The position numbers and the translations under genes were made by a program. A stretch of 64,000 nt of DNA from Nectonema munidae (taxonomy: Eukaryota; Nematomorpha; Nectonematoida; Nectonematidae): NCBI GenBank assembly GCA_030549495.1, contig JAUIRK010000196.1, forward strand, positions 124,001 to 188,000, written 5' to 3'. Shown piece after piece: positions 53,176 to 64,000 of this stretch (positions within the stretch are counted from its first letter, which is position 1; every line of letters begins with the position of its first letter). The notes below the pieces were generated by a model. It was not told where the DNA came from, did not search any database, and saw nothing but the letters and a program-made list of their open reading frames with translations.

Positions 53176-55571
53176 GTAATTGATAGATGGCAAAATGCTA
53201 ATTTAAAACTAATAGAAGAAACGAACAAATATAGCGAGAATTTATAAAACTCCTTTGTACAAGGAAACAAAAATTGAAATGGGATGAAAATAAGTGTGCA
53301 TGATTGATGAAAAATAATAATGCTGTGTGTGCTAGTGAGAAGCGAATATTATGCAGCAGTGAACATTTGCAACGGTAAGCGAACATTTATTTTTTAAATA
53401 TTGTGTTGATGATTCTGATTCTGATGATGTTATATTCGAAGGAAAAGACAAGAGAGGGACAAGGATAAGTAAAAAGTGTAAGAGAAAATGTAAACACAGA
53501 AGACATAGCCCATGACAATGGAAATAGTTTTTGTTAGAGAGAGGGAAGCACTCTGCTTAGAGTGCTGCAAATGTCCTAGAACCAATAATTTTCCCGCCTA
53601 GCAACTTCCTTATGAGCATTGTCATGAAACATAGCTCGTAGTATCAAACAGAAAACAAAAGAGTATTGAAACAACTTATCATTATCTCCATTATTATATC
53701 AATGATTATATGATATCAACGTACGTACAACAAACTTTAATAGAAAAGTCTTAAGAAAAACATTCTTAAACCTATTATTCATATAAAAATCAAATTTATG
53801 GAAAGTTTTCAAGGTTTATAATCATCTTTCAAGGTGTTTTTATGTTTTCAAGATATGTTTTTATTTTCAAGGGGTTTTCCAGGTTTTCAAGGTCCGTAGA
53901 CACCATGTATACAAAGATCCCTACACCAGTGTCAGCCAAATGGTGTACCGCGGCACATTATTGTGTCGTGAGAAATTGATATTGTGAAACAAGGTTTTTT
54001 TGAAAATTAATAAAATAGAATTTTTTAACACAAGTGTAGTTTTAAACTTTTTTTTGTCATTCATTATTTGAATCCACCCTGCCATGAGGAGGCAGATTTC
54101 GAGACTTCCTGTAAGAGGCTATAAGAGGCGTGTGCCATTGACACATTTGGTGAAGAATAATAGCTTATCCGTACTTCCTGTCTTGGAATTGACAGAAATT
54201 GATCTAAAAGTCGCTGGCCAGTCGGTGTGTTGTTGTCTGTAAAGCAGATTAGGTGGTTTATGTATGGATGGCGCATCGAATAACCTTAAAACTATAACGA
54301 TTCTACAACAAAATCGTATTCTACATATGTCAGAAAAGTAGAAATCGATGTTGTACGAATCATTAGATTTGATTCTTTAAAATTTAGGTATATTTTTTAT
54401 TTTCCATGTGATAATAAAGTGCATAATATAATAAATGTGAAAACTAGAACAAAAATGTTTGTAAAATAAATATTAAGTAGTGCTTATAAAATTTCTATAA
54501 TAAAAATTATAGCGAGAAAACGGTGTGCAATATCGTGAAAAAATAAAACAATAAAGAATCTTGCAGGAAAGTTTAGGAATAATAAAATTTTAAAAAGGTA
54601 TTTTAAAAACTCTAAAAAAGTTTTGTAGTGTTTTCAACATTGTTCATTCGGTAAAAAGAGAGATGCTAAATGAGAAAAATGATTAAAATAGCTGCCGTCA
54701 CCGCGAATAAAAAGAGATTATGCCTCATTAAAAGATAAGTAAAGTAAGAAAAATATGAAAAATAAAATGGACGGTGTTAATGTAGGAAGAAGGGATACAA
54801 TGCCATCGTTGGGGTTGCGTATTTTCTTTGATAACAATAAAGGATTGATAAAAGCAATAAAAACTTCTTCAAGTCTGCATCCTATCTAAATGAAAAAGAG
54901 ATTAGGTAATATAATAGAGTGAAAGAGAAAAGGCAAATCTTTGAATTATAAAGATGCAGAAGAGAAGGGAGTCAATCAAGGCAATGAGTATGGGAGACAC
55001 GACAAGACAAAACGTATCAAACTTTACAATTAAGAGATACCTTACACTTATAAATGCCTATACAATAAAAATGAGGAATATTCGTCTAAACCGCTTGTAT
55101 AGGATTTATGAATTTGAAAAATATTAAATCAAATTAAGAATTGATGATGCACAAAAAAATAAATAATGCATGTATACTGTAGTAGGGCATTTACGGTTTT
55201 CGCAATTTTTAGCAAATTAACTTTATGTACACACAGGATTTATTGGGGAATCAGCACACATCTTTAAAAAAGTTGTTCAACGTTGATGTTGTTTAGAACT
55301 TAATTAAAAAAATGATACTTCAGTATCAATGATGAAGAAAAATCATATTTTCTTGTATTAAACAGTATGTTTGACTAATCTTGGAATATGATCCTTTTGA
55401 TTTGATTTTCCCGTTATACTATTATTTCATAAGGCAAGTACTTAAAAATATAATAGAAACTTTTTCCATTTTTATCAATATAGAATTATAAATATCTGTC
55501 AGCAAAGCATATCATTCCTTAGATGTTCATTTTATAGTTCTTTCAAAAAATAAGTTCACGATAAAAAAGAG
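53176..55571. other. Unassigned AT-rich DNA
   Basis: A hAT-like end (CAGTGTCAGCCAAATGG) at 53935 and an open minus-strand stretch at 54064-54276 of unknown nature; no supported gene. Confidence 0.4.
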
Positions 55572-58500
55572 TTATGATGGAATTATACCTTTCATGAAAA
55601 ACTTTTGTTGTTGGAGACTGTTGATTGAAGGAGAGTTGTATTTTTTACCATTCGCATTATCGAACAAAGACATGGAATCAACGCAGATGTCAAGATTACC
55701 AACATCGGACCAAATAGAGGAGGATCCGGAAGGCAATGATGTTTCAGTTGGTTGCTTAAATTTTAATAGACAAAAAAATGAAGATGTATAGATGCGAATG
55801 TATCCAGAAAAGAAGATCAAAATGTAAACTTCATTATCCGTTATAAAAATTACTATACAAAAAAGATGTCTGCGTATACCTCAGGCTTAAAAACGAATTT
55901 AAGCATGGATAAATTACCGAATTACAAAAATAAGAAACATTCTGAAAAAACTATTAAAAAAAATGTACGAACGAACTACGCAAAGAGACATAAAATACGT
56001 GCTTTAGAATTTTGTAAAACATTTGATTTCACTACATCTAATTGTAATCATGTTTTAAGTAAAATAATGGCATATTTCGTTTCTTATCTATATCTAATTC
56101 TATTACTGATGTAGGCATAATGATTGCGCTTATTATTTTAGTTATAAATGTTTACCTAGAAGGACGGATATCTTTTTTCACAAGAGCGTTGATAATAATT
56201 TACCAATTTTTATGTGAAAAATATGAAATCCAAAAAATTAATGTAATATATAATTTCTAGAGTTTCCTGATTATAATCCACTCAGAATATCAATAAGATG
56301 AGCGAAAAGATAAGGGATACAAATTTCCAACCTTTTGTTTGCCAGCCATATAACATAAATCCATGGAAAACGATGGGAAAAATATTAGAATGATTTCGCG
56401 CTTCTGCCAAAACATAAATAAAAAAGTTGAAGACAGCGAGAGAAATAAATATTTTTACTCGATTCAGGATTGGCAAAGAAGGATGTGAACACATCTTATT
56501 TCTTTTAATAAACTAGCTTAATTTTGTCATTTGGATTATAACGTTTTTTAAAAAGAAATGAATTAAAAAAAAATACTATTTAGGATTGATAGCTGGGTGA
56601 ACACTTTTAATAATAATCAAATTATCAGTAATAAAATGTGTTTTAAAACAATACATTTTTTTATCTATAAAAATATTCTTTTAATTTAGTACTTGAATTG
56701 AATTAAAATTTCCCGCATTTTTGTCATCATATCATCGCTGGCTTTTGAACGGGAAAACCCCGTATATAGAAAAGAAAGACACGTTTATCAATGATATATA
56801 TTTATTTTGTAAAACAAGACAAAACAAAATTCTAGTTTACAGTATATACTTTCACTCTATTTGATAAAAATAAATAGTTAGACCACCTTTTAAGATACAC
56901 AAGGTTTTACATCCAATTCTTGGAAAACTTATGAACGCTATTCTGTTTGTTAATGTTATAGAATTTAGCAAAAATCGTCATTAAGGACTCTAAGACAATG
57001 AAACATAATATTGATCTTGCCTTTTGTTTAGATGGAAATAGAGTTGATTGAGCATGAGGAAACAAATGTGAATTGGGGGTATTGTTAAATGCGTTTGGAA
57101 GATGTGGAACTTTGTTTTTCAAATCGTCAAACTGAGGAGAATTCATTAAAGTATCGATCTCAAAACTTAACTCCTTGCTTTCATCACTAAAATAGAAAAG
57201 GATGCACTTAGACGCGAATTAGAAGTTCATTTAATTTAAAAAGATTGTACTGGATTTCAGTTAGAATTGACTACATTTGAAAGATGTGTGGTTGTGTTAT
57301 TCATAGTACATATTTGGGTAGGACTATTGGATGAAACGAATTAAGAAGCCGATTGTATACCCTTTTAAATTAGAAGGAAAAAGAATTTTTTCTAAAACAT
57401 TAAATACAGTTTAAAAGTACCGTTATACTCGAGTATCGTGCAATCTAGGGTATAATGCGATACTAAAATTTTTCATTAAAAAAGCACGATTTGATCACAC
57501 ATCTCGTATATTATGCGAAATTCTATATTGTGGGAAATCATAATCACTCAGTCTATATCAGAATTTGTATATTGGGGGAAAGAGAAAGAAAATTTGGAAG
57601 AATTATCCAACCATGATATTGGGTTTGAAAGCGATCTTTAACTATATATAATACTTTTCCTTCGTATACTACTTTCTACTCTTATCATGTACAAAAATAT
57701 AAATAAAATTTTTAAAAATTCTAAAAACCAAAAATTGTATCTCGTGTATGATGAGTTTGCGTAAAATTAAGATATAAATCAAATGGCGCATGAAAAGCGA
57801 GTATACAAGGTAATTTTAAGTGAAAATATACAAAAGTACAAATTCAGATATGTAACAAAAATAAGATAGGATGAAAGAGCATTAAGAAAGTATATTTATT
57901 AAACGATAAATAATATGTATATTTTTTACTATAAATTAATCAACGTCTTCTTCTCTGGCCAAAAAAATAATTTTTCAGATACTCGCGTTATAGACAAAAA
58001 TCCCTGGTTTTTCGTGTGGTAGCAGTGAAATTGCATTTCCTGCTAATTTTTTTCATTGTGGTACCATTTGTAGGTTCATGAAAAAATGTCTAGAGAAATT
58101 AAACATAATAAGATAATATGTAGCTAAATGAAATTTAAATTTAGGTGTACAGTCTAGACATTATATAATAAATGACTGTTTCTTGATGAAAACAATCTAC
58201 AGTAACTTTTTAATCAAATGAATGAATTCTAAAAGTTGAAAGTACTTTAAATTAAATGTGCTAGGAAGACATGAGGAGTTAGATTGAGAGCTTGAAACTA
58301 AATTCTTTTCATGGCATTCAAAATCACCAAAATCAGTACTAACAGGCGATTGGGTGTTGCCAATTTCTGAAAGAGCGTTTGATTGGATTGGTGCATGCGT
58401 TGAAAACAAATTTGGAACAGCAGTGTCCACAAATTCGCTCTTACTCGTTGAATCAAAGAAGCTAAGAGATGATTGAGTTGGAGGAGGCGAGGTGGAAATT

Positions 58501-61500
58501 AGAGTTGCATTTTGGTTAGTCTTGATCGCTGTTTCATTTGCGATTAAATCCAACTCTGGAGAAAAGAGAGAAAAGAAATCTTCTTTTGTGTTCGATGCAG
58601 AGAGTTTATCTGCAAAGTCCTATAAAAAATATTACTGAGATAAAGTTAAAACATCTTTTCAAAAATTGCCTTTAGGAGGGATTAGAAATAAAACTTGTTT
58701 AAAAATAAATACCTTACTAAGTAATTAAACATATTAGATTTCAAAGAGAATCTTAACAACAAAGGTTAAAAGTGTTTAATATTAAATTCACTCAAACTAT
58801 ATTCGCAAATTGAGGTTGAATTTAATTCCTTCATGTGGAAATTAGGTGCATGCTTATAGATCAAATATTTGTAATTACCGATTATAAACATGTGCTATTA
58901 TATTTTATAGTGGGCGCAGTAGTTTACAAATATATAGCAGCTATATATTATATAGAGTAAAAATATATATATTACTCCAATAACAGCACCTCGCCACCCT
59001 TCTCCCTCAGTTGGTAGTTAAGGATCAGTTGATGACCATAGTGGGCGAAAATTTATCTCCAAAAATTTTATTTGAATAAAGACATTTTACTTCTCAATTT
59101 ACTTTTTCAATAGTTTGATGATATTTTAAGGAGCTATTTATATACGCGGTGAACCATGATACAAAGAGTCCTATAGGCTAACGAATTATTAACATCATTA
59201 AACATTCAGGTCATCTTAAATTTTACAGTTCAGAAATAAAAAATGGAATACTTAACACTCTTATTTCAAATAATTAGTGCGATCTATGCGTCTATAAAAA
59301 ATAACTAATGGTATATCATGGAAGCTTAAAAAGGTACTAAAAGTCGAGTGAGAAGAACACTGCAAAAAGAGTGGGGTTTTTCAAGGATATAAACTTGACT
59401 CGATAGATATAGCAAATATATCTAAAACAAAATCAGCTAATTGCGTGAATGGCTGCACTTTACAAATCTTTTGTTTAAGGTATAATTTTAAAACTTCTAA
59501 AAGGTGTAGCTCCAGTATCTCTGATAAACATGCATACTGTTGAATAAAAACTCAATGCGGTAACCGAGTGTGATTTTTCGAAATAGTTAATTTTTTAAAT
59601 AATGAAATATCGGAATCAGCCTTTTTCATGAATCTGAATCATAAAAAAAATTCATCGCACAATCACTTATGGGTAAGCAAAATAAGAATATAAACGTTAG
59701 CAATCATTGTTACATCATTTAATAATGTATTGCATTTTTATTAATGAAATATTAATACAAATAAACTGAGGCAAAGAAGGGAGTGCCTTCCACGTACACT
59801 TGGTACGGCACTAAAAAAATCCAGCTAAGAATATTTTATATAAAAATAATTATAGCAATATCCCAAGGTTAGTTAATCCCATCAAGTATTATTCATTTTT
59901 AAAAGTGTTATCTTTTTTCAATCTTATTACAAAAAATATGAAATAAATAACAAAACAAAGGCTCAGTTCATATTCAGAATTTGGAGCTCCGATGCTTGTT
60001 AGAATGAAAATAGCCTGAAAAACATATATATTTATATAACAAAGCCATAAGTAGAAGCCTACACATAAAGACAGCAGTAGCTAAGGGTGGCTGAAAATAC
60101 AATTATTCATCGCTACTGCTGCGAAAGTAAAACAAAAATTCTATATTTTTCCTAAAAATTGTTTTTTGAAGTGATAGATTACACTTGTAATGAGATAGCG
60201 TAACCTAGGAAGGGAAGGGCTCAACAATAACAACAACAAAATAGTCAAATTTTAACAAATATATTATTTGTAATGAAGATAATTATTTTAATTAAATATC
60301 ATGCCATAGGAGAAGGCTCGACTGAGTTTTCCATATTAAACTGAGAGTTAATAAATCTTAAATTTAAGTTATTTCATATGTGAGCAGAACGTATGGGAAG
60401 AGAAGAAGTGAATCAAAGTAAATTTGGTTGTAATTTGAGTCATTAATGCACTATTTTGTAAAAATAACTCTGGTGGCAATATATTTCAGCTTTTAAGTCG
60501 AACTACAGATCCTTAGACAAAATCGATAAAAAAAAACATAAACACTTTTGTGGTTATTTAATTGAGTGTTCCTTTGAAATTAGAAATTGTTTTAACCCTC
60601 TCAGACCGAGCGGAACATGATTATCGCATAAAAGAAAACCGCCCGCTTTAAGTTATAAAAAAATTCATTGAAAAAAATAAGAAAAAGGATTGGTTTGCAA
60701 AAACCTACGCCTGAAAGTGTTAAATAGACTAACTAGGAAAAAGAATTAACAATATATTTGATATTTTAGACGTATCATAAAGCCGAATAAGGCAAAGCGA
60801 CCATAATTCAAGGCTAGAAACTGGCTGAAAATAAATCTACTTATAGTTCTAAAACATGTTATCTATCTATCTATATTATAATAGCCTAGCGTCTGTCTGG
60901 ACGTCGATGGAAGCATTCTGATTGGATGAAATATAATTATTGCCATAATTTAACCAATCAGATGAGCCATTATTACACTATATAAAGATACACAGAAAAG
61001 ACAGAACCGGCTAGTATATTCATTCATATTTAGTAAAAAACAGTAGTACTCGATATGTAGTAGTGTTGTCTTGAGATTGGCAGTGGAGAGGAGGAGTTGG
61101 CTTTTGAGATGCAGCAAAATGAGCAGCGGCTCCGAGATCTACCATTTTCATTGGCTGGTGCACTTTACTTTGAATACTATTGACTTTTCGGTCTGAATAT
61201 TCTGAGCTAGATGGTAAATTAAATAAACATTTATACGTTTGCTTCAAAGCGAATCCAAAAGAAGAGCACAGGCAAAGTTAAGCCACCTTATTTTAAGGTC
61301 TAAAACTCTTTTTGAGTGGTTAACCCATTTAGCAGCAAAGAAAGCAGACGATTTAGTCATTTCTATATAATTTAATTGAAAGTAAGAGCTTGTCTGTGAT
61401 CCCTTTGTGAACCCTAGTCAGTATTCTTGCAGTATTTAAGACCCAATCTTTTTAATTTTTTACACACCCACTCACTTCAATTTTGAGAAACAGCTTTCAT

Positions 61501-62555
61501 TTATTTCACATAGAATTTAAAAAACGGTACCATATACTTTTCTAAATCATATAAGCATAACGTTATCCCTTAAATTTCTGTAAAGTTTTAAACCCCATGA
61601 TTCAATTATTTAAGTAATTAGTTGGAAATGTAGAAAATAACAAAGGGAGATACTTTTGGAGGATCCTTGTAGAAGAGCGTATACAGCTATTGGTTGATGA
61701 GAGATGCAAGAAAAAAAGATCACAAAAATGAGTAAAAATAGCAGTGAAGGTGTATGGTTTTAAATAGTTATTAAAACAGTATACGTAATTATAAAAGAAA
61801 AAGATGCTATATGTGCGATTCAAATTAAGAAAGAAAAATTAAACACACTTGTGGTTCATGTTTAAAAAACGTGTGCAACCAACATTCAAAAACCAATCGA
61901 ATGTGCGATTTGTGGGAAAAAATGCATAGTTGAAATTATAAAAAGTTTTCATCAAAATTCTACTTTCGTAAAAAGATGATAGATGCGTAATAATTTATAT
62001 TTACAATTCAAGTACGAATATGAGTATAAATATTCACAATGTTTATTTGGTGTGTCTAATTTCTTATATTTGGTATTTTATAATCTTTCACATGAATATG
62101 CCTGACTTATTATTTTGATTTTTGTCTCCAACAGTTTTTAGGGTTATAAGTTTGCCCTTTGACGATCAGTGGGACACCAGTGTCCCAAGAAATGAAAATC
62201 GTAGGATGATTAGTCTTCAAATTCTGGTCCTCAAAGGGCTAAACACAGCTGCTCTAGAAAATAGTTTATGCAAAACTGAAATCAAAACTATCAGAAAATT
62301 ATATGGAAAACAGAAAAAATGCAGACCTATTGGTGGAAAGTGTCATCATTTGAGTTTTATTGACATCAGGAAGGGCCTCTTTAGTAAAAAAATTGATGTT
62401 ATTCAAGCTTTTGCTACCACTGTCACTATTTTTTTCATTGATGCCAACCACTGCGTCAGACGCAAAAGTCTGAGAAGATGACTTCTGAAAACAGCCTACC
62501 TCTTCACCTTCCACGCCTTTGTTAGAGGAAGAGTTGTAATCAGAGTCATAAGAAT
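55572..62555 (-). CDS. CLINT1: Epsin-related clathrin adaptor (CLINT1/EpsinR), C-terminal exons; 5' part off-window
   Basis: EpsinR proteins bind phosphoinositides through an N-terminal ENTH domain and recruit clathrin and AP-1 or GGA at the trans-Golgi and endosomes. Only the disordered C-terminal region is here. Exons: 62555-62327, 61206-61050, 58619-58246, 57186-57021, 55754-55572; phases join throughout (about 368 residues). Support: HQPMKMVDLGAAAHFA matches the family's K(K)VDLGAAAHY block; DFADKLSAS and DFFSLF are DxF-type adaptor motifs; DFGDFE matches the acidic-Phe motif that binds the gamma-ear; IWSDVGNLDICVDSMSL followed by SINSLQQQ matches the vertebrate TWSD...SLNTMIQQQ stretch. 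The exon-4 donor reads AAAG|GCAAG, so intron 4 would be a GC-AG intron. The stop is taken as the TAA at 55574-55572; a cryptic donor just before it (AAAG|GTATAA) leaves a longer tail possible. No ENTH exon is visible between 62556 and 64000. Confidence 0.85.
60592..60723. mobile_element. piggyBac-like MITE, complete
   Basis: 132 bp, TTAA at both ends, TIRs TTAACCCTCTCAG and CTGAAAGTGTTAA. Interior AAGTTATAAAAAAATTCATT shared with 35525-35640. Confidence 0.65.
60862..61014 (+). mobile_element. Possible mini-Helitron
   Basis: Begins TCTATCTATCTATATTATAA after A and ends CCGGCTAG before T, the A|TC...CTAG|T form of Helitron termini. Inside is a CTGATTGG...CCAATCAG stem. A GC hairpin just before CTAG is not convincing. 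Confidence 0.35.
62151..62244. mobile_element. Short piggyBac-like MITE in CLINT1 intron
   Basis: Ends GCCCTTTGA and TCAAAGGGC are perfect inverses; interior GGGACACCAGTGTCCC word is shared with 49786. Flanking TTAA has decayed. Confidence 0.5.
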
Positions 62556-63467
62556 CTAAAAAGGTATACGTTAAGGAAGAAGGTTAAAGACCAAGATGGA
62601 TGCATACTACCAGGAATTTATTTTGCCCCCCTGGAACTCTTTTGAAATATATACATACAATCAGTTTTGCCCCAGCGCTTTGAAGGACATACTAAGGGCT
62701 ACACACATAAGAATCGTCTTTCAAGGTATGTAAACTTAGTTGTGGAGTCGGGATTAAATAAGGCAGACTCCACATAAATATATCAGAGGTGCACATTTTT
62801 GAAATTATTTTGGAGTGGGGAGGAGGGAGGGGTGACATTTTTTGGAGGGGCTTATTTTTTAATGTTATTTACTCTAAAAATTTTAAATCAATGCATTCAT
62901 GTTTTTCTTATTTTATATTAAGAAAATGAAAATATTATATAAAAAGCTATAATAGTTGGAGCAGCGAAAATGATTGAAGGAGGCGGTACTGTTATCAGTG
63001 GTTCGGTGAGATCACTGGGAGGACAAAATGCTTTAAAAATGGTCATTTTGAATATTTATAGAGAAAATGATCTTGAACTCACTTTTAAAATTTCATAAAG
63101 TTGGACTAAATTTTTGGAAATTTGATCAAACGTGTCAGACGTACAGAATTTATTTAGGGGGCAAAGGGGCACTAATATACATGCTCAGCTCACCTACTGG
63201 CTTTGTCTAAAATTAAAGCATCAAATGCTGCTTATAACAACTCTTCTCTTTGTGTTTATAAGCTCCTTTCTCTACCTGTGTCCTATTTCTTTGTTAAGTT
63301 TTTAGATTTTATCATGGTTAATATTTCTTATCTTCGTTTCTCATAACAAAGATAAATTTTTTATTATAAATCTGCTTTCTTATTACAGGTAGAAGGCGCA
63401 TGGCCCCAAGTGCCCCATAGCTCGCTACGTGACTGAGTACATATATACCAGGGGCGCACATCTTCTG
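62556..63467. other. CLINT1 upstream intron sequence (presumed)
   Basis: No ENTH-domain exon recognised on the minus strand. A MITE-like CAGAGGTGCACATTTTTG string near 62789 resembles CAGGGGCGCACATCTT near 63451. Confidence 0.4.
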
Positions 63468-64000
63468 TCACAGTGATTCTATTTCGCTTTCTGTCTCCTC
63501 CTCTGTTTTTCTCTTCCGCTTTCTCTGCTAAAACTCAATCACTCAAGCTCTCTTCTCTTGTTTAAGCTCTTCTATCTCATTCAGCTCTCTTCTCTCGAGT
63601 GGCGTAGGGGCCGTGCCTCCCCCATGCACCTTATGCGACATCAGTTTTCGAAAATTTCTCCAATTAAAGGATCAAGAAAGTATAAATAATGTTGCTCAAG
63701 TTTTTTAATTGTGCCCCCCCCCCCCCTAACAACTTTTTTCTGGCTACGCCACTGCTTCTCTCTAATTTGTATTCAGAGTTAAATTAAAAATAATTCTATT
63801 TTATCTCATTAAAAACTAGTTTAGCGAAATATAAGTTCAATATTTTCAGAACCTTTTTTCATGATCAGCTATTCAAATTATGATTAATTAAATCATTTTT
63901 TTAAGAAAATTTGTTGATTATTATAATAAAAATATAATATCGAAACAAAATGTTTCAGTTGTTAAAAATGTAATTAATCTATTTATGACAGCTGTTAGAA
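63468..64000 (+). repeat. Long repeat, copy 2 (continues past window)
   Basis: Matches 32868-33078 and then 33659-33790 and 34146-34270. Interrupted at the same site by a different hAT-type MITE, and missing the ~350-bp middle segment. Confidence 0.75.
63597..63754. mobile_element. hAT-type MITE, 158 bp, perfect TSD
   Basis: GAGTGGCGTAGG at left, GGCTACGCCACTG at right, flanked by perfect CTTCTCTC (63589-63596 and 63755-63762). Contains a C run. Target is the same as the hAT fragment at 33079-33658. Confidence 0.85.

Larger units (their letters stand above)
58620..61049 (-). other. CLINT1 intron between exons with PMKMVDLG and DFADKL
   Basis: 2.4 kb, GT-AG (donor CGA|GTACTA, acceptor TATAG|GAC), phase 0. 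Holds the TTAA MITE at 60592-60723 and the Helitron-like piece at 60862-61014. Confidence 0.7.

Noticed and set aside
54064-54276. 70-codon minus-strand frame with slightly higher GC
   Set aside because: No recognised similarity or splice context; left unassigned.
55594-56114. Plus-strand frames near the CLINT1 last exon
   Set aside because: The first is an exon shadow; the second has no recognisable similarity or signals.
62122-62481. 119-codon plus-strand frame
   Set aside because: Shadow of CLINT1 exon 62555-62327 plus a MITE.

Overview
The window is strongly AT-rich nuclear DNA from an animal. The evidence is two spliced host genes with animal relatives, tRNA-derived SINEs, and many relics of hAT, piggyBac, pogo/Tigger and LINE elements. 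An arthropod, perhaps a crustacean such as a parasitic copepod, is my best guess, but that is a weak inference from overall texture and repeat content. No operon, CRISPR array, rRNA gene or functional tRNA gene was seen, and I saw no retrovirus-like, LTR or Polinton element.

Two host genes are solid, both on the minus strand. The first is lipoyl synthase (LIAS), 29682-39313. It is complete in eight exons whose phases all join into a 396-residue protein with both iron-sulfur cysteine triads. Its last ~29 codons and stop lie inside a 138-bp piggyBac-like MITE. The second is the C-terminal part of epsin-related clathrin adaptor CLINT1/EpsinR, 55572-62555. It has five exons; the ENTH domain would lie beyond the right edge. 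A third likely host gene is a single-exon orphan ORF at 45255-45764 (+) with a poly(A) signal. A weaker ORF at 46008-46487 (-) faces it.

The left 29 kb is almost entirely repeats. In order: an inverted 'word' repeat (535-1062); a composite repeat (1540-2395); a nested palindrome built of 21-bp units (4059-4740); a second composite repeat (6473-10560) carrying a hAT MITE and a 5'-truncated LINE; a near-complete hAT with perfect 8-bp target duplication (13162-15678); an IS630/Tc1-type relic; a pogo-type non-autonomous element (17255-17845); a Tigger relic (19655-20788); a minus-strand hAT relic (22155-23838); and a zinc-binding multicopy ORF family followed by a piggyBac relic (27435-29002).

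The middle and right parts (39.5-55 kb) hold piggyBac and LINE fragments, hAT MITEs, several TTAA-flanked MITEs and a second copy of the zinc-binding family, which keeps a 55-bp spliceosomal intron (48687-48741). The last 550 bp are a second copy of a repeat found at 32868-34270 in LIAS intron 5. The two copies carry different hAT-type insertions at the same 8-bp target.
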